Assembly: GCA_022316685.1 (NCBI GenBank)
Contig: JAKJHU010000540.1
Coordinates: forward strand, 1-64,000
Source: Progne subis subis
Lineage: Eukaryota; Chordata; Aves; Passeriformes; Hirundinidae
Reading direction: 5' to 3'
Length of the DNA: 64,000 nucleotides
The translations under genes were made by a program, and so were the position numbers. This document shows positions 11,667 to 22,932 of this stretch, piece by piece. Below the pieces are notes generated by a model. It made no database searches and was not told the origin of the DNA. It was given only the letters and a program-made list of their open reading frames with translations. Position 1 is the stretch's first letter, and each line of letters opens with the position of its first letter.

Positions 11667-11680
11667 GTTGCCATGGCAAC
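11667..11680. promoter_or_regulatory. Perfect palindromic RFX-type X-box, left arm
   Basis: GTTGCCATGGCAAC is a perfect 14-bp palindrome and matches the known high-affinity dimer site for RFX-family factors. The identical site is kept in the inverted copy at 55732-55745. Whether it is bound here is inference. Confidence 0.55.
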
Positions 11681-11707
11681 CATTTGCAGTCCCATTCCCA
11701 GGGCCAT

Positions 11708-11990
11708 GGGATCCCAGAAGCACAGAATTGGCTGAGTTGGGAGGGAGCCATCAGGATCCTCGAGTCCAGCTCCCGGCCCTGCACAGGACACCCCAACAAT
11801 CCCAGCCTGGGCCTGGCAGCGGTGTCCAAACGCTGCTGGAGCTCCCAGAGCCCGGAGCTGTGACCCTTCCCTGGGAGCCTGTTCAGTGCCCCAGCAGCCT
11901 CTGGGGGAAAAACCTTTTCCTGACATCCAACCTAAAGCTGCCCCGACTCAGCTCCAGCCCTTCCCTCCACTGCTGTCCTGGGCACCAGAG
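11708..11990 (-). mobile_element. CR1 LINE 3' fragment (minus strand)
   Basis: Reading 'cagaattggctgagttgggaggga', 'cctgcacaggacaccccaacaatccc', 'gtgtccaaacgctgctggagctc' and 'ggggaaaaaccttttcctgacatccaac' identifies the minus-strand 3' part of a CR1. The inverted-arm copy is at 55425-55692. Confidence 0.8.
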
Positions 11991-12605
11991 TGAAGAGGTT
12001 CCCACAGCCCCCAGCCAGGGACCCGCTCCCAAGGCTGCTGCCAGGGCAACCAGGGCTGGCACCAGCTGGGATGCTCAGTTTCCATGGGCTGGGATTTAGG
12101 AATGGGATTCCCAAATTTTGTGTTCCTGCTAAAACCGAGCTGTCCCTCATTGGCCTCCAGCCTCCCATGCAAATTACAAAATGGAAAGATTCGGGGTGGG
12201 ATAAGAACAATTTACTGGTAATAGCAACAAAATAAGGAAAAACTAGGAACAGAAGGGATAAGAGAAATGATATACAGGGACAACTACAACAGCACTGACT
12301 GGCACTTCCCAGCCACGTATTTCCTCCTGCTGGGAAAGGACACCTTTGTCCTAGGGGAAGAGAGAGAGTCCCTTTCCTGCCCCTGGCAATGACCTGAGAT
12401 GGGATCAAATACAATGTCGAGACCACGGTCAGGACCACCTCACATCATTGCCAGGGGCAGAGAAAGGGACAGGTGACTCCTCAGCATGGGTCACAGGAAA
12501 TGTGGGTCACAAGGACTCTTCCCAATGTCAGTCTTCAGATGGGGGATGAAGTTGGAGACTCACACAAAACACTGCCTGCACTCAGGGTACACACCGTGGT
12601 TTCCC
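11991..12605. other. 3' flank of the zinc-finger relic, no gene seen
   Basis: Non-coding sequence duplicated in reverse at about 54812-55424. It holds the likely 3' untranslated region of the minus-strand zinc-finger relic. Confidence 0.5.
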
Positions 12606-13510
12606 TTATTGGTGCCTCCTTTGGTGTTGGCTCAGCTGAGACCTCTGGGTGAAGCTCTTCCCACACTGGGGACACTCGTAGGGCCTCTCCCCAGTGTGGA
12701 TGCGCTGGTGCCTGATGAGGTGGGACTTGTGCTTGAAGCCCTTCCTGCAGTCGGGGCAGCGGAAGGGCCTCTCCTCTTGTGAATGCTGGTGTTTGAGGAG
12801 ATTGGAGCTGGTCTGAAACCTCTTCTGACACTCAGGACACTGATAGGGCCTCTCCCCGGTGTGTATCATTTGGTGGATGATCAGCTGGGACCTACAGTTG
12901 AAGCCCTTCCCATATTCCCCACACTTGTATGGCCTTTCCTCAGCGTGGATATTCTGGTAGCAGATCAGGTTGGAACTCTGGCTGAAGCTCTTCCCACACC
13001 ACTCACACTCATAGGGCCGTTCCCTGGTGTGGATCTCTGGTGGGAGATCAGGTTGGACCTGTGGCTGAAGCTCATCCCACATTCCTCACACTCGTAGGGC
13101 CTCTCCCCAGTGTGGATGCGCTGGTGCGTGATGAGGTGGGAGTTTTGCTTGAAGCCCTTCCTGCAGCGGAAGGGCCTCTCCTCTGTGTGAATCCACTGGT
13201 GGAGGAGATTGGAGCTGGTCTGAAACCTCTTCTCGCACTCAGGACACTCATAGGAGATCCGCAGTGTGGATGATCTGATCCTGGACAGGGGTGTTGCTCT
13301 GCCTGAAGCTCTATCCACCTTCCTGGCACAGGGTTGGTCTTTCCTCCTCAGAGCACCCTGGGATGGGTTTGGAGTCCTTCTTCCTGTAGGATCTCTGGCG
13401 CTTTTTCTCCCTGTTGGCTTCCTGTGCTATGGAGCTAATCAAAACGGCCTCTTCCACGAGGTTCTGCTGCAGGGATTTGTCCTCCCTGGTCTCCATCCTC
13501 AGCTCCTTGT
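12606..13510 (-). pseudogene. C2H2 zinc-finger pseudogene (left paralog)
   Basis: This is the inverted, decayed partner of the gene at 53657-54811. A linker region starting [11 protein letters not shown] lies at 13510 and is followed by eight finger positions in the same order as in the partner. Decay is clear. A frameshift separates the linker (stop near 13311) from finger 1. Finger 2 has lost its first Cys pair (FRCRKGF). A second frameshift falls after finger 3 near 13020. Finger 4 has HQ replaced by YQ, finger 5 lacks a Cys, and finger 6 ends in a shortened HQHSQ. The small start-codon exon and intron found at 53633-53888 are missing: here the 5' sequence 'gcccaaaaccag' runs straight into 'acaaggagctg'. 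Fingers 7 and 8 ([10 protein letters not shown].., [10 protein letters not shown]..) remain perfect. No functional DNA-binding protein is expected. Confidence 0.9.
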
Positions 13511-14080
13511 CTGGTTTTGGGCAAACGCAAGGGAAGAGTATGTTGAGTTTGAATGTCCCTCTACTCAAGTCCATCTCTACACGCCACCAGACATCTAGAG
13601 TCCCTAATAACCTATCAAACACCAAGAGCAGCCCTGAAAATTCCTTTCTGGAGTTTCCTGTCACTGGTCTCAGTGCCCTCCCCAGGCTGCTGAGAATCCC
13701 AGGAATCTGAAAAGCTCCCCCCTTTTCCATTTTCTATTTAGGAATGCTGGGGGTTTTGGGTTCCCAGGGTCCCTTCTCCCTTATTCTCTGCTTTGGGGTG
13801 CAGGGGCTCCAAGGAGTCCCCCTGCCCCTCTCCAAGCTGTTGAGGGTCCTGCAAATTTCAGCGCTTCCCCCTCTCTGGGCTCCAGGGGGACACAGGGCTC
13901 TGCTCCTCCAGGCTGCCTCTGCCAGCAGCCACCACTGGGACCCCCCATTGTCACCCCAAGGGCCATTTTCCACCCAGCTTTGGAGTTCTTACTTCTCCAA
14001 ACATGCCCAACCCAAAAAACCCAACCCAGGGATACCTCCAGGATATCTGAGCGAGTTCCCCTGTTTGAGCTGGTAAGACA
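13511..14080. other. 5' region of the zinc-finger relic and edge of inverted duplication
   Basis: Sequence to about 13814 corresponds in reverse to 53242-53640 on the right arm. Beyond 13814 the match stops, which marks the duplication edge. 13815-14080 probably preserves the original upstream sequence of this zinc-finger gene. No promoter motif stands out. Confidence 0.5.
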
Positions 14081-14807
14081 GGGGTCTGCTATGGAAGGCA
14101 GGAGCCTCCCATGAAATGGGAAAATACAAACTCCCTCTCTGGAATTATAGTTTTGAAATTAACGGGCTTCCAAGTAAAGATATGGCAATAGGAATATCTG
14201 TTCTTCAGTAGGAAAATTAAATTGATAGTGCAGTAGTAAAAAACACCACCACCAACAAAGCCCAAAAATAAGACTCAGAATCCAACCTGACACCCGGGTA
14301 GTCAGGGTGTTGCTAGCAGTACAATCAAATCGTGGCTGCAGTTCTCCTGGGGGACAGATGTGGTTTGTTGAAGCAATGATCTTATAGAAGGGTGTAGTTT
14401 TCCTCTGAAGGCCCAGTAGTGGTGTAGATGGGTCTGGTCTTCCTCTGGGAATCCAGTGGAAACCAGGCTGCTTCTGGTGTTTAATTCTCAGATTATATCC
14501 AGGTGGAATGCTTGGCTCCTCCCTCTGGGTGGAGCATCTCAAAATGGGATGATGTAATTTATCAGTCATGCAGTGAGACTCAGTGACCCATTAACAGAAG
14601 ATATCTCCCTGGAGGGAGGATGGTCATGGAAGAGATAAGGAACACTGCCCATTTGTTTTTGTACAGCTGGGCCATTAAGAGAAGATCCCCCTCAGAGATT
14701 GAGGATGGGTCATGGAAGAGATAAACAACCTGCCAACCTGGTTTTAACAGATGGTAATAAAAACATTTCTTGGTTACATCTTGCATTGCAAGACAGGGCT
14801 TGATGCT
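14081..14807. other. No gene; short duplicated phrase
   Basis: Two similar stretches, 'cccattaacagaagatatctccct..gaggatggtcatggaagagataa' near 14588 and 'gccattaagagaagatcc..gaggatgggtcatggaagagataa' near 14671, form a short tandem repeat. Otherwise nothing is recognised. Confidence 0.4.
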
Positions 14808-15837
14808 CCTTGCCCAGGCTCTCTCCAGAACACGCCCAGGCCAATGCTCAGCAGAGAAAAGCCCCGTGAGCAGCCCCAGGGTGGCCGTGGGCAGGCTGGG
14901 GGCAAACAGCATGGCTGGGGCTCTGCAAGGTCCCTGGGGGAGATGGGAAGGAGCAGCAGAGCAGGGGCTGATCCATCCCCACTGCGCTGGACACCCCAGG
15001 GCAGCGTCCCAGAGCGTCCTCATGCACCTGCCAACAACATCCCCCCTCTGCAGCCCTGGCCTCTCCCCCAGCTCACACAGGTGCCACATCCTTGCAGGCA
15101 CAGACACGGCAGCACTGGCTCAGGAGCCCCTGTTTGCACTGCCAGAGCAGGCATGAGCACCCCCATGGTGTTGGTGTGGGGAGATGAACCTGAGGGAGCA
15201 CAAATGCCATCATCAGCCCCTGGGGCCAGGAAGGGCTGGGGGACAGCAGGGAAACCACTCAGGTTTGTGGTGGCCTCTGAAGTCATCCAGACAGTTTGTT
15301 CCCATGAGCTGTGAGTTTCCTGTGCCTCTGCAGACATTGTTGCTCAGAGCCAGGGCTGTCTGGCAGCCACCTCCAAACTGCCCTCAGCATTTCCTTTGCT
15401 TCATCTTGGCTTTCTTTACTCTTTCTGCTGCAAAATCTTTCCTATTGCCTGCCCCAGTTCCCTTCTGTGTAAACAGCCCAGCCCTGTTTACCTTTCCTCT
15501 CTGGCCCCACTCCCCATTTCAGTTCCTGGCTTGGCACCATGGGAACATCCCTTGGGGAGCAGGATCATCCTTCAAGTTCTTCAGGAATTGTCTGCAGCCT
15601 CCTGCCGTGCCTGGTGCTGCTCCCTTGCCAGAGGCACCACAGACCACGGGGGTACATCTGGGCTGCTGTGTCTGGCTGTGGGGCTCCCTGTTCTGGGCAA
15701 GGAGGAGGAGCTGCAGAGGCTCTGCAGGACTGACAGGATGGGCTTTGGGGCTGTGAGGAGAAAGCTGAGGGACCTGGGCTGCTGCACCTTCTGGAGAGGA
15801 GGCCCAGGGCTCATCCTGCAACTGCTGCAAGGGTGGT
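14808..15837. repeat. Duplicated non-coding block A, inverted copy
   Basis: Reverse copy of 1716-2760 with indels, for example an extra base in 'gcatgtgccatcatcagcccc'. It is bordered by a minus-strand CR1, as the left copy is bordered by a plus-strand CR1. Confidence 0.75.
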
Positions 15838-16455
15838 TTCAGAGAATCACAGAATCAGCCAGGTTGGAGAAGACCTTGGACATCATCAAGTCCAACCTGT
15901 GCCCTGACACTGCCTTGTCTCCTCTGAGCGTCCTCTTCTCCAGGGTAAACAACCCCAGCTCCCTCAGCTGCTTCTCACAGGACTTGTGTTCCAGACCCCT
16001 CACCAGCCTTGTTGCCCTTCTTGGACACACTCCAGCCCCTCCATGTCCTTCCTAAACTGTGGAGCCCAGAACTGGACACAGCACTCGAGGTGCTGCCCAG
16101 CCAGTGCTGAGCACATGGGAAGAATCACTGCCCTGCTCCTGCTGCCACACTGTTCCTGATCCAGGCCAGGTGCCATTGGCCTTCTTGGCCACCTGGGCAC
16201 ACTGCTGGCTCATGTCCATCCTTTTCTCTGTCAGTCCTCACAGGTCCCTTTCTGCCTGGCTGCTGTCCAGCCACTCTGTCACCAGCCTGCACCACTTTAG
16301 GTGTTGTTGTGGCCAAAGTGCAGGACTCAGTACCTGGACTTGTTAAACCTCACATTGTTGGATTTGGCCTGGATCCAGCCTGTCCAGGGCCTGTGCACAG
16401 CTCTCCTATCCTCCAGCAGATCAACACTTCCAGCCAACTTGGTGTCACCACAGTT
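15838..16455 (-). mobile_element. CR1 LINE, 3' portion (minus strand)
   Basis: It starts with the 3' end 'agagaatcacagaatcagccaggttggagaagaccttggacatcatcaagtcc', passes 'ctcctctgagcgtcctcttctcc', 'cagcactcgaggtgctgccc' and 'tggccttcttggccacctgggcacactgctggctcat', and ends near 'ccagccaacttggtgtcacc'. About 600 bp are kept, the longest CR1 piece in the window. The reading frame is degraded. Confidence 0.85.
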
Positions 16456-16459
16456 CCAG

Positions 16460-16695
16460 GAGGTCCTAGACTGTCACAATGGTTTCCATGAGTTCATGAG
16501 GCCTCCCAGTGTCACAGCATCCCTTTGGTTCCACGGGAAACCTTGGTGTCCCAAAGTCCCTTGGATCCTTGGGCCCCGCCGTGTCACAATGGTGCCTTGG
16601 TCCCCCAAGGCCCTGCAGTGTCACAATGGATCCTTTGTTCCATGAGGTCTGGCAGTGCAGCAATGATCTCCTTGGTTCCAGTGTCACAAAGGCCT
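16460..16695 (+). repeat. ~36-bp minisatellite
   Basis: About six units start with 'tgtcacaatgg' or variants and contain 'ccttggttccatgaggcc..gcag'. Units begin near 16472, 16511, 16548, 16582, 16619 and 16681. The array sits between two CR1 copies and marks the point where homology to the right arm ends. Confidence 0.8.
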
Positions 16696-16699
16696 CTTC

Positions 16700-16914
16700 C
16701 TCCCTCAGCTACTCCTCAAAGGATTTGTGCTCCATTCCTTTCACCAGCCTTGTTGCCCTTCTCTGGACACTCCAGCCCCTCCATGTCCTTCGCAAAATGG
16801 GGGCCCAGAACTGGACACAGCACTTGAGGTGCAGCCTCAAGAGTGCTGAGCACAGGGGAAGAATCACTGCCCTGCTCCTGCTGGGCACACTGTTCCTGAT
16901 CCTCAGAATTGCCA
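16700..16914 (-). mobile_element. CR1 LINE 3' fragment (minus strand)
   Basis: Contains 'ttcaccagccttgttgcccttctctggacactccagcccctccatgtcc' and 'agaactggacacagcacttgaggtgcagcc', the reverse of the CR1 region also seen at 63400-63560. Confidence 0.85.
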
Positions 16915-17340
16915 GGGGATGGATGAGGGAAAGCGTGAGAAGGGGGTGGGGACAAAGTCTGATTAATTGTCAGCCATGAAGGGACTTGATTTTCATATCT
17001 ATTCAGACTGCATTAGAAGGTGCTGGGGGTCAAGATCAATTGGCATTGCTGAAATCAATGTATAAACTGGAAAAAAACCAGGAGAAAACAGTCCTCTCTG
17101 CATTGTTTTCCATATAGTATATTCACTTTGAATACACTTCCAAAATCTATCTAATTAACCACAGAAGTATAAAAAACTGAAATTAAGCCCAGGGGCTTTT
17201 CTTGTTTTGATGTTTTGAACAAATGTTTATGAACTTTTGTCATTGATTTCCTGAAGTGAAGAGCTCAAGATTGAAGAGGCTCTGGAGTAGTAAAATTCAT
17301 CAGCAACTTCCAAGGGGCTGTGGATCCATCTCATCAGAGC
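16915..17340. repeat. Recurrent flanking repeat (copy 2) and block K, left
   Basis: 16915-17060 is a reversed copy of the 1340-1440 repeat. The rest corresponds in reverse to about 62960-63265. AT-rich, no gene. Confidence 0.6.
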
Positions 17341-18660
17341 AGGAATGACTCTCAGCACCTCAGGGAGAGGGGAGCAGGGCACACAGGGAGCCTCCTTTTC
17401 CCCTGGCCCAGCACTTGCCCATGGCTGGGGCTGAGTCCTGTCTGAGCTGCAGCTGCTGCTGTGCCCTTCCGAGGGGCTGAGGCCGTGGGGCCCCTGCCCA
17501 GAGCAGCCTGCCCTGAGCAGAGCTGTGGGGCCAGAGCCGGCTGGCTGTGCTGGGGAGAGGCCCTTGGTGCTGCCGAGAGCTCAGGGCAGCTGGCAGAGCT
17601 TGGAGGGAGATGGGCTGGGCTGAGAGAGCCTGCCACAGAAACCATCAGTGTCCATCTCAGCCTGTGTGAGCGTGCAGGGGCAGGACTCAGCCCAGGCCTT
17701 ATGGGGCAGGGCCAGCGCCTGTGGAAGGCATTGAAAACAGGCAAGTGGCCAGAGAGGAGGCTGCTCTGTGCCCTTGGTGGCATGGACAGAGCAGGAACAC
17801 GGCCCAGGACATTTGTCAGCGCCAGCCTCTGTCCCCAGCCATTGCCAGCCCTGGCTGCTCAGCCCAGGTTTGCGGGGCAGTTTGGCTGTGGCCCAGCTCC
17901 ATCCTCCTGCGGGGCTCAGGGCCTGTTCCCGGCCATGGCCAGCCCTGCCCGGCCTCTCTGCTGGCCCAGAGCCCGGCAGAGCCCGGGGCAGGGCTGTCTG
18001 TGCAGCCCCACAGGTGCCACGGGCTGTGCAGGAGCTGGCAGAGGCTGCCCAGCAGGGAGGCCATGGGGCACAGAGCCCCAAGGCTGCTGTGGGCACCACG
18101 GCACAGGGGCCGTTCCCACCCGCAATGCTCCTGTCCTGCCCTGCGCCTGCACAGGGGCTGTGGCACCATGGCTGGGCCAGCGCGGCACAAAGGGGCCACG
18201 CAGCCGCTGCCGGGGCTGACAGCAAGGCCAGGCACACACAAGGAATTGCTGGGCATTGCCTGGGCTGGGCAGGGCTGACTGTGCCAAAGGCAGAGCTCAG
18301 CTGCCCTTGGTGGCTGCAGGAAAAGTCCAGAGCCCAAAGAGCCTCCATGGCTGTGCTGGAGACCAAGGCTGGAGGAGGAAATGCAGGGCTGCTGTGGGAT
18401 GGGGAGGGGATTGAATTCCAGCACACACCTCAGTTCTCTGATGACCCGGCACAATGCTGTCCCTGTTCCAGACTGGAGCAGAGCAGATGTTTATGGGACA
18501 GGAGCCCTCTGGGGCTGTCAGGACCTGCAGCTTGCAAGGTGCTCTGCTCTCCCTCAGCTCCTCTTTGAGAGATGCCAATCCCAGCTTGGCACCTCAGGGC
18601 ACAAGAGGCACTGCCTGTGCATGGGCACACAACTGATGTCTGCCTGGAAAAGGGCACAGG
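17341..18660. repeat. Inverted duplication block F, left copy
   Basis: Reverse copy of about 61830-62940. The left copy carries about 365 bp (near 17970-18335) that are absent on the right. Very GC-rich open frames of up to 281 codons run on both strands, but they are interrupted differently in the two copies and show no domains, so I call the block non-coding. Confidence 0.75.
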
Positions 18661-19243
18661 TTTTAATACCTGTAAATTTCAAAATATACAAGCACATTTT
18701 TTATTATCCAGGTCGTTTGAATACTTTATGAAGTGGCAAACTTTTCCCACCAGGAACAAGAATTTCCTGGATCTACTGGATTCTTTTTCAGATGGCTGGA
18801 GAAGGATTACTGATCTTCCCTTCCACCTTTGCCACCAACATTCAGTCTAATAGTTCATGACCTTCTTTCTTCAGCTGTTTGAATGGCCATGTCTAAGGAC
18901 ACGTGTTCATGTAGAGCCGCTGGATCTACGTCCTTCCTGTTGCTCCCAGATTTCCTCCTGCAGCTCTTCTCTGGTCATTCCAATGTGTCTCCCTTGACTG
19001 GCTTCATGATTTGAGCTTCAGAGAGTTGCCCAATCTTTCATAAGTTTAAATAACACTTTAGTCAGCATCTCAGTTTATGTTTTATATCACCTCTTCTTGT
19101 GTCTTTGTCTAAAAGTCTTCCTGTATGGCAATCCCATTTGGGTGGTGGACAGGTCAGATGTTGCTGGGATGTCATGAGGGCCTGAGGGAAGTGTTTTGAT
19201 GTTTGTTAAATTTTATCATGTTCACATTTTTTATGCTGGCCAT
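18661..19243. repeat. Inverted duplication spacer, no gene
   Basis: Corresponds in reverse to about 61240-61830. AT-rich, with no recognisable gene. Confidence 0.55.
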
Positions 19244-19848
19244 TGTGAAAAGTGCATAATATATGGTTCTACACTAGATATTTACTGTTTGTATTATGTT
19301 GTATTGATTAATAATGCTGTATTAATATTTTGATAGTATAGTAAATGTAGTTTTGTAGTTAAAATGTATTTTTTGTAGTTAAAATAGAAACTATGTACGT
19401 GGGATATTTTTTAAAGAGAGGATAGGGGTAGTCACAAAGAGATAGCAGCCACAGGATACGTAAATCTTTCAGAGGAACAGAATTTATTCCTCCCTTATCA
19501 GAAGAGATCAATTTCTCCTGCCTCACTCAGCCCTAAAGATGCCATAGAGATTAAGGGGAAGAAAGTGACACTGACCAGAGAGAATCCTTTGTTTGAATGG
19601 AATTTATGCATCATGTATGAGATGTATGAATATTCAACAGGCTATTGCTTTTAAGAATTAATCCTCTGTTAACAGGCATCCTGTTTCGGAGCTTATTTGC
19701 ACCAAGACATCTGTAGCTTTGTTTTTATTATCTTATATTGTCCTAACCCTAATTGTCCAAATTTTTATCACTTTATTACTATTTTTATAACCATTTTATT
19801 ACTATTAAAATTTTACCATTTTAAAACAAGTGATTGGTGTTTTTCACA
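19244..19848. mobile_element. Solo LTR with 5-bp target duplication (family D)
   Basis: The 605-bp insertion begins TGTGAAAA and ends TTTTCACA, perfect inverted termini with retroviral TG..CA ends. GCCAT flanks it at 19239-19243 and again at 19849-19853. The right arm has the same flanks joined directly (ATGGC at 61222-61226, reversed), so it is an empty site and the boundaries are certain. No internal genes remain, so the provirus was lost by LTR-LTR recombination. The transcription direction is not obvious. Confidence 0.92.
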
Positions 19849-21654
19849 GCCATGAAGAGAAACCTTTCTGTGCCTCTGAGTCTCACCAGTTCCTGGTCCT
19901 TCTAAGGACACAAACCTGATGAGTTGTGGTTCCCACTCCAGTGGATACACTTGGACCTCCCTCCATAGCCAGAGCAGAGCTCCCTCGTCCCAGAAAGTCC
20001 CTGGCCGTGGAGGGATGAAGGAAACAGGACAGGCTGTGGGGATCAGGTGCAGGGCAGAGCCAGGGAGAAGAATGACTTTTGCATTTGATGGAGCTGTGCC
20101 TTCCCTTGGGTTTTGTCACTGACAAGGAAGTTAACATCCCTCTGTGTCTCGGACAGCTCCTTCTCCAAGGGAAGCAGGTGGAGTTGGAGCCAAGGAGCTG
20201 AAACCTGCAGGTCCAGCCTGGGGTGGAGGGAGCTCAGATCTGCACAAGGCTGCTCTGAGTCCCAGGCTTGGATTGGGGAAATGGTGCAAGGGATGTAAGG
20301 ACAGAGTCTGATTGATTGTCAGACGTAAAGGGTCTTGATTTTCATATCTATACAAACTGCATTAGAATATACTTGGATTCAGTGTCAACTGGAGATTGCA
20401 CATATCAAGGCATTATCAGGAAAAAAAAAACTGCACCAGACATAAAAAATATTTTCTAAGTATTTTGTAAATACAATATATTCACTTTTAATACACTTCT
20501 GAAGTTGGTTAATTTTCCACAAAAATTTGAAAACCTAAATCAAATTATTCCCAGAGGCTTGGCTCTTAAGGTGTTCTGAATGTTAATGAGCCCTGGGGCA
20601 CTGAACAGCTGAAGGCTGAACAAGCCTCTGGAGAAGTCAAATCCAGCAGCAGCCTCCAAGTGTCTGAGGCTGTCAGCAGCCCCCACTGAGGCCATCCCTG
20701 CCCAGAGACCGTGGGGGAATGGGCAGACAAGGGGAGCGTCCCTGGGGCTGGGCAAGCAGAACTCAGAGGCACCAGCGGGTGCAGGTGGGAAATGGAGTGT
20801 GCAATGTGGCTGTGAAAGCCCTGCCTGGGCTGTGCCAAGCAGGACAGACAAACCCTGACCCCCATCCCCCAAAAAACTCTCTTACTTAGACATTAAAAGG
20901 AATTACAATTGTTTTTGTACTCTGAGTTGGATGCACTGGAGAAATAGCAACAAGAGATTTTCAGGAGCTCAAAACAACAAAACAGACTTTACTGGCAACT
21001 TTAGAAAATCAGAGAAACTCTGGCAAAAGGTTTAATACAATATTCAATCAACAAAAGCACTTCTGAGAGCATTATAATTGGCCCATTGAATATCACAAAG
21101 TCTAAACCTGTTCAATTTAAGTTACTCAACGTTTGCAAAGGAGAGAGAATTAGAAGAGAAGATGCAGAAAAAAGACAAGTAAGATACACAGAAGCACACA
21201 CACACAGAGCTACCAACTCCTGGATTCCGGCTGTGTTCAGACAGAAATTCCAAGAGGAGGTGGGGTCAAGATGTGTGCTTGCCTTGTGGTCAGCCTTGAA
21301 TACCCCATGGTCTTCCTGGGCCCTTCCCCAGGAGGGACTTTGGGTCACTTGGTCTCTCAGGAGCTGGGCTGGGGGCTGCAGAGGTGGCTGTGGAGCATTG
21401 CCTTTGGTGTGCCAGGGATTGCAGACACTGCTGGGCTGGGATAGAGGCTCTGGGGGGATTGGGGTTACAGGGCAGGGCAGTGCTGGGGTTTCAGGGCAGG
21501 ACAAGGCTGGACCTGCCCCTTCCTCCCCCCTACACAAAATGTTTCCAGCCAACAATCTCCTCCAGTCTCTCACAACAGGCAATGCTGGAGGTGGAATCCC
21601 AATTGTGGCCATGGGCACCTGGACAAGAAGGACAGTTCTTTTCCATAGGAAGGT
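19849..21654. repeat. Inverted duplication blocks G-H, left copy
   Basis: Reverse copy of 59394-61221. It includes another recurrent flanking repeat at 20285-20400 and a (CA)6 run at 21194-21206, where the right arm has (TG)11. Open frames up to 190 codons have no motif and are not preserved between arms. Confidence 0.75.
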
Positions 21655-22137
21655 GTAATGGTTTTAGTTAAAACGGGGCTGAAACACTAATTAATGTAGT
21701 GACTACACGTTTGTCAAATTTTGTTTGCTAAATTTAGTGTAGTGGTCTTAGTGTTTACTCTCTTTTTGTGGGAGAGGATCAGGAGAAACAAAGCAGGATC
21801 AAGCTTAAAAAACATTTTTTTTTTTTAAACACACACTAAAAGAATGGAAAAGACAAGAAAAGAAAAAATGGGAAAAAAAACCCCAAAAAAACCAAAATGC
21901 AACTTCCAAGCACTCTTCCCTTCCCTTACAAACTGTTAACTTTCTTACAAACAACATAGACACAAGCTGTGATTTTCAGTCAGTTTCACCATTTAAACAT
22001 AATCTTTCATCACTTTGGGAGAGGAGTCTCTCTAGAGTCTTATGGACACATTCGCCACAAGACCAAAACAGTCCTGGGGCTCTCAATGTCACAAATCTGC
22101 AGCTGCTTGGAGTTTTTGCAGATTGTGCTGTTCCACC
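21655..22137 (-). mobile_element. LTR-like element family A, truncated (minus strand)
   Basis: Reverse of 58930-59393: from 'tgtaatggttttag' through the A-run and 'aagcttaaaaaac' to 'ctgcagctgcttggagtttttgcagattgtgctgttccacc'. It stops abruptly where a second LTR-like element begins at 22138. Confidence 0.75.
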
Positions 22138-22932
22138 TGTGAGGAATAAAATTAAAAAAGTGCAGAGTATTAAGAGTTGGTGTTAAGTTGGATAGTTTGT
22201 TTGTTACTTGTTCTTGTTACCAGTTTTATGTATTGATGTTATCTGTCTCTGTTATCTGTTCTGTGTACCTGTCCTAGGGTAACTTTATGATGCTTGTATC
22301 CCCAATCGTCTGTTCTGTTTGAACTCTGTATATTGAGTCCTGTGCCTTTAAGACTGGTTCTAAGAGCAAGGAGAAGCGCGGAGTTTGTTTTAAGAAAACT
22401 GCCTGACTGCTCCACATTCTTCTCCGGACAGGGTGTTCGGCGGAGGCTTAGAGAGACTGCAGGACAGAGATCTTTTTGCTTTTAGCTAGTTTCAGCTAGC
22501 TAGGGCAGAGAAGTTCCCTGGACTGTTTTTTCTTTCTTTTTTCTTGGAACTGTTTAAACCTGCTCTGGACTGAAAACCCAGGGGAGCACTGGGGGCTGCA
22601 CCTGCGGCCCACCGGGGCCTGGAGCTCGGCATTTTCCAGCAGCGCCGGAGGGACTGGGACTGAGGAGAGACTGAGAGAGAGCCGAAGCTCCACCCACGGC
22701 AAGGACTTTCTCAATTTGCCATCTCACTCCAGAACGAGAGGTTTTATTGTTTCATATTATTCATTCTTTATACTTGTATACCTTTGTTTGTTTAGTAAAA
22801 TAGTTTTTTCCACTTTTCTCCACAAAGGTTTTTTTTTTTCCGGACTAGTTAGAGGGAGGGGCCACTTGGGTTTGCTTCCCAGAGGGATCCTATACAGGGG
22901 TTTTCCCCCAAATTTGTTTCCAAACCAGGACA
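22138..22932 (+). mobile_element. LTR-like element (family E), possible insertion into family A
   Basis: It starts TGTGAGGAATAAAATT, ends CCAGGACA (TG..CA), and is about 795 bp. It interrupts a family A LTR. A promoter-like 'gtgcctttaaga' lies near 22340, and a GC-rich leader-like part near 22580-22700. Flanks ('tccacc' and 'gtaccc') do not form a clear target duplication, so the ends are provisional. Confidence 0.5.

Noticed and set aside
17461..18568. Open frames of 212-281 codons on both strands in block F
   Set aside because: All overlap in GC-rich sequence, have no motif, and are broken differently in the inverted copy at 61830-62940.
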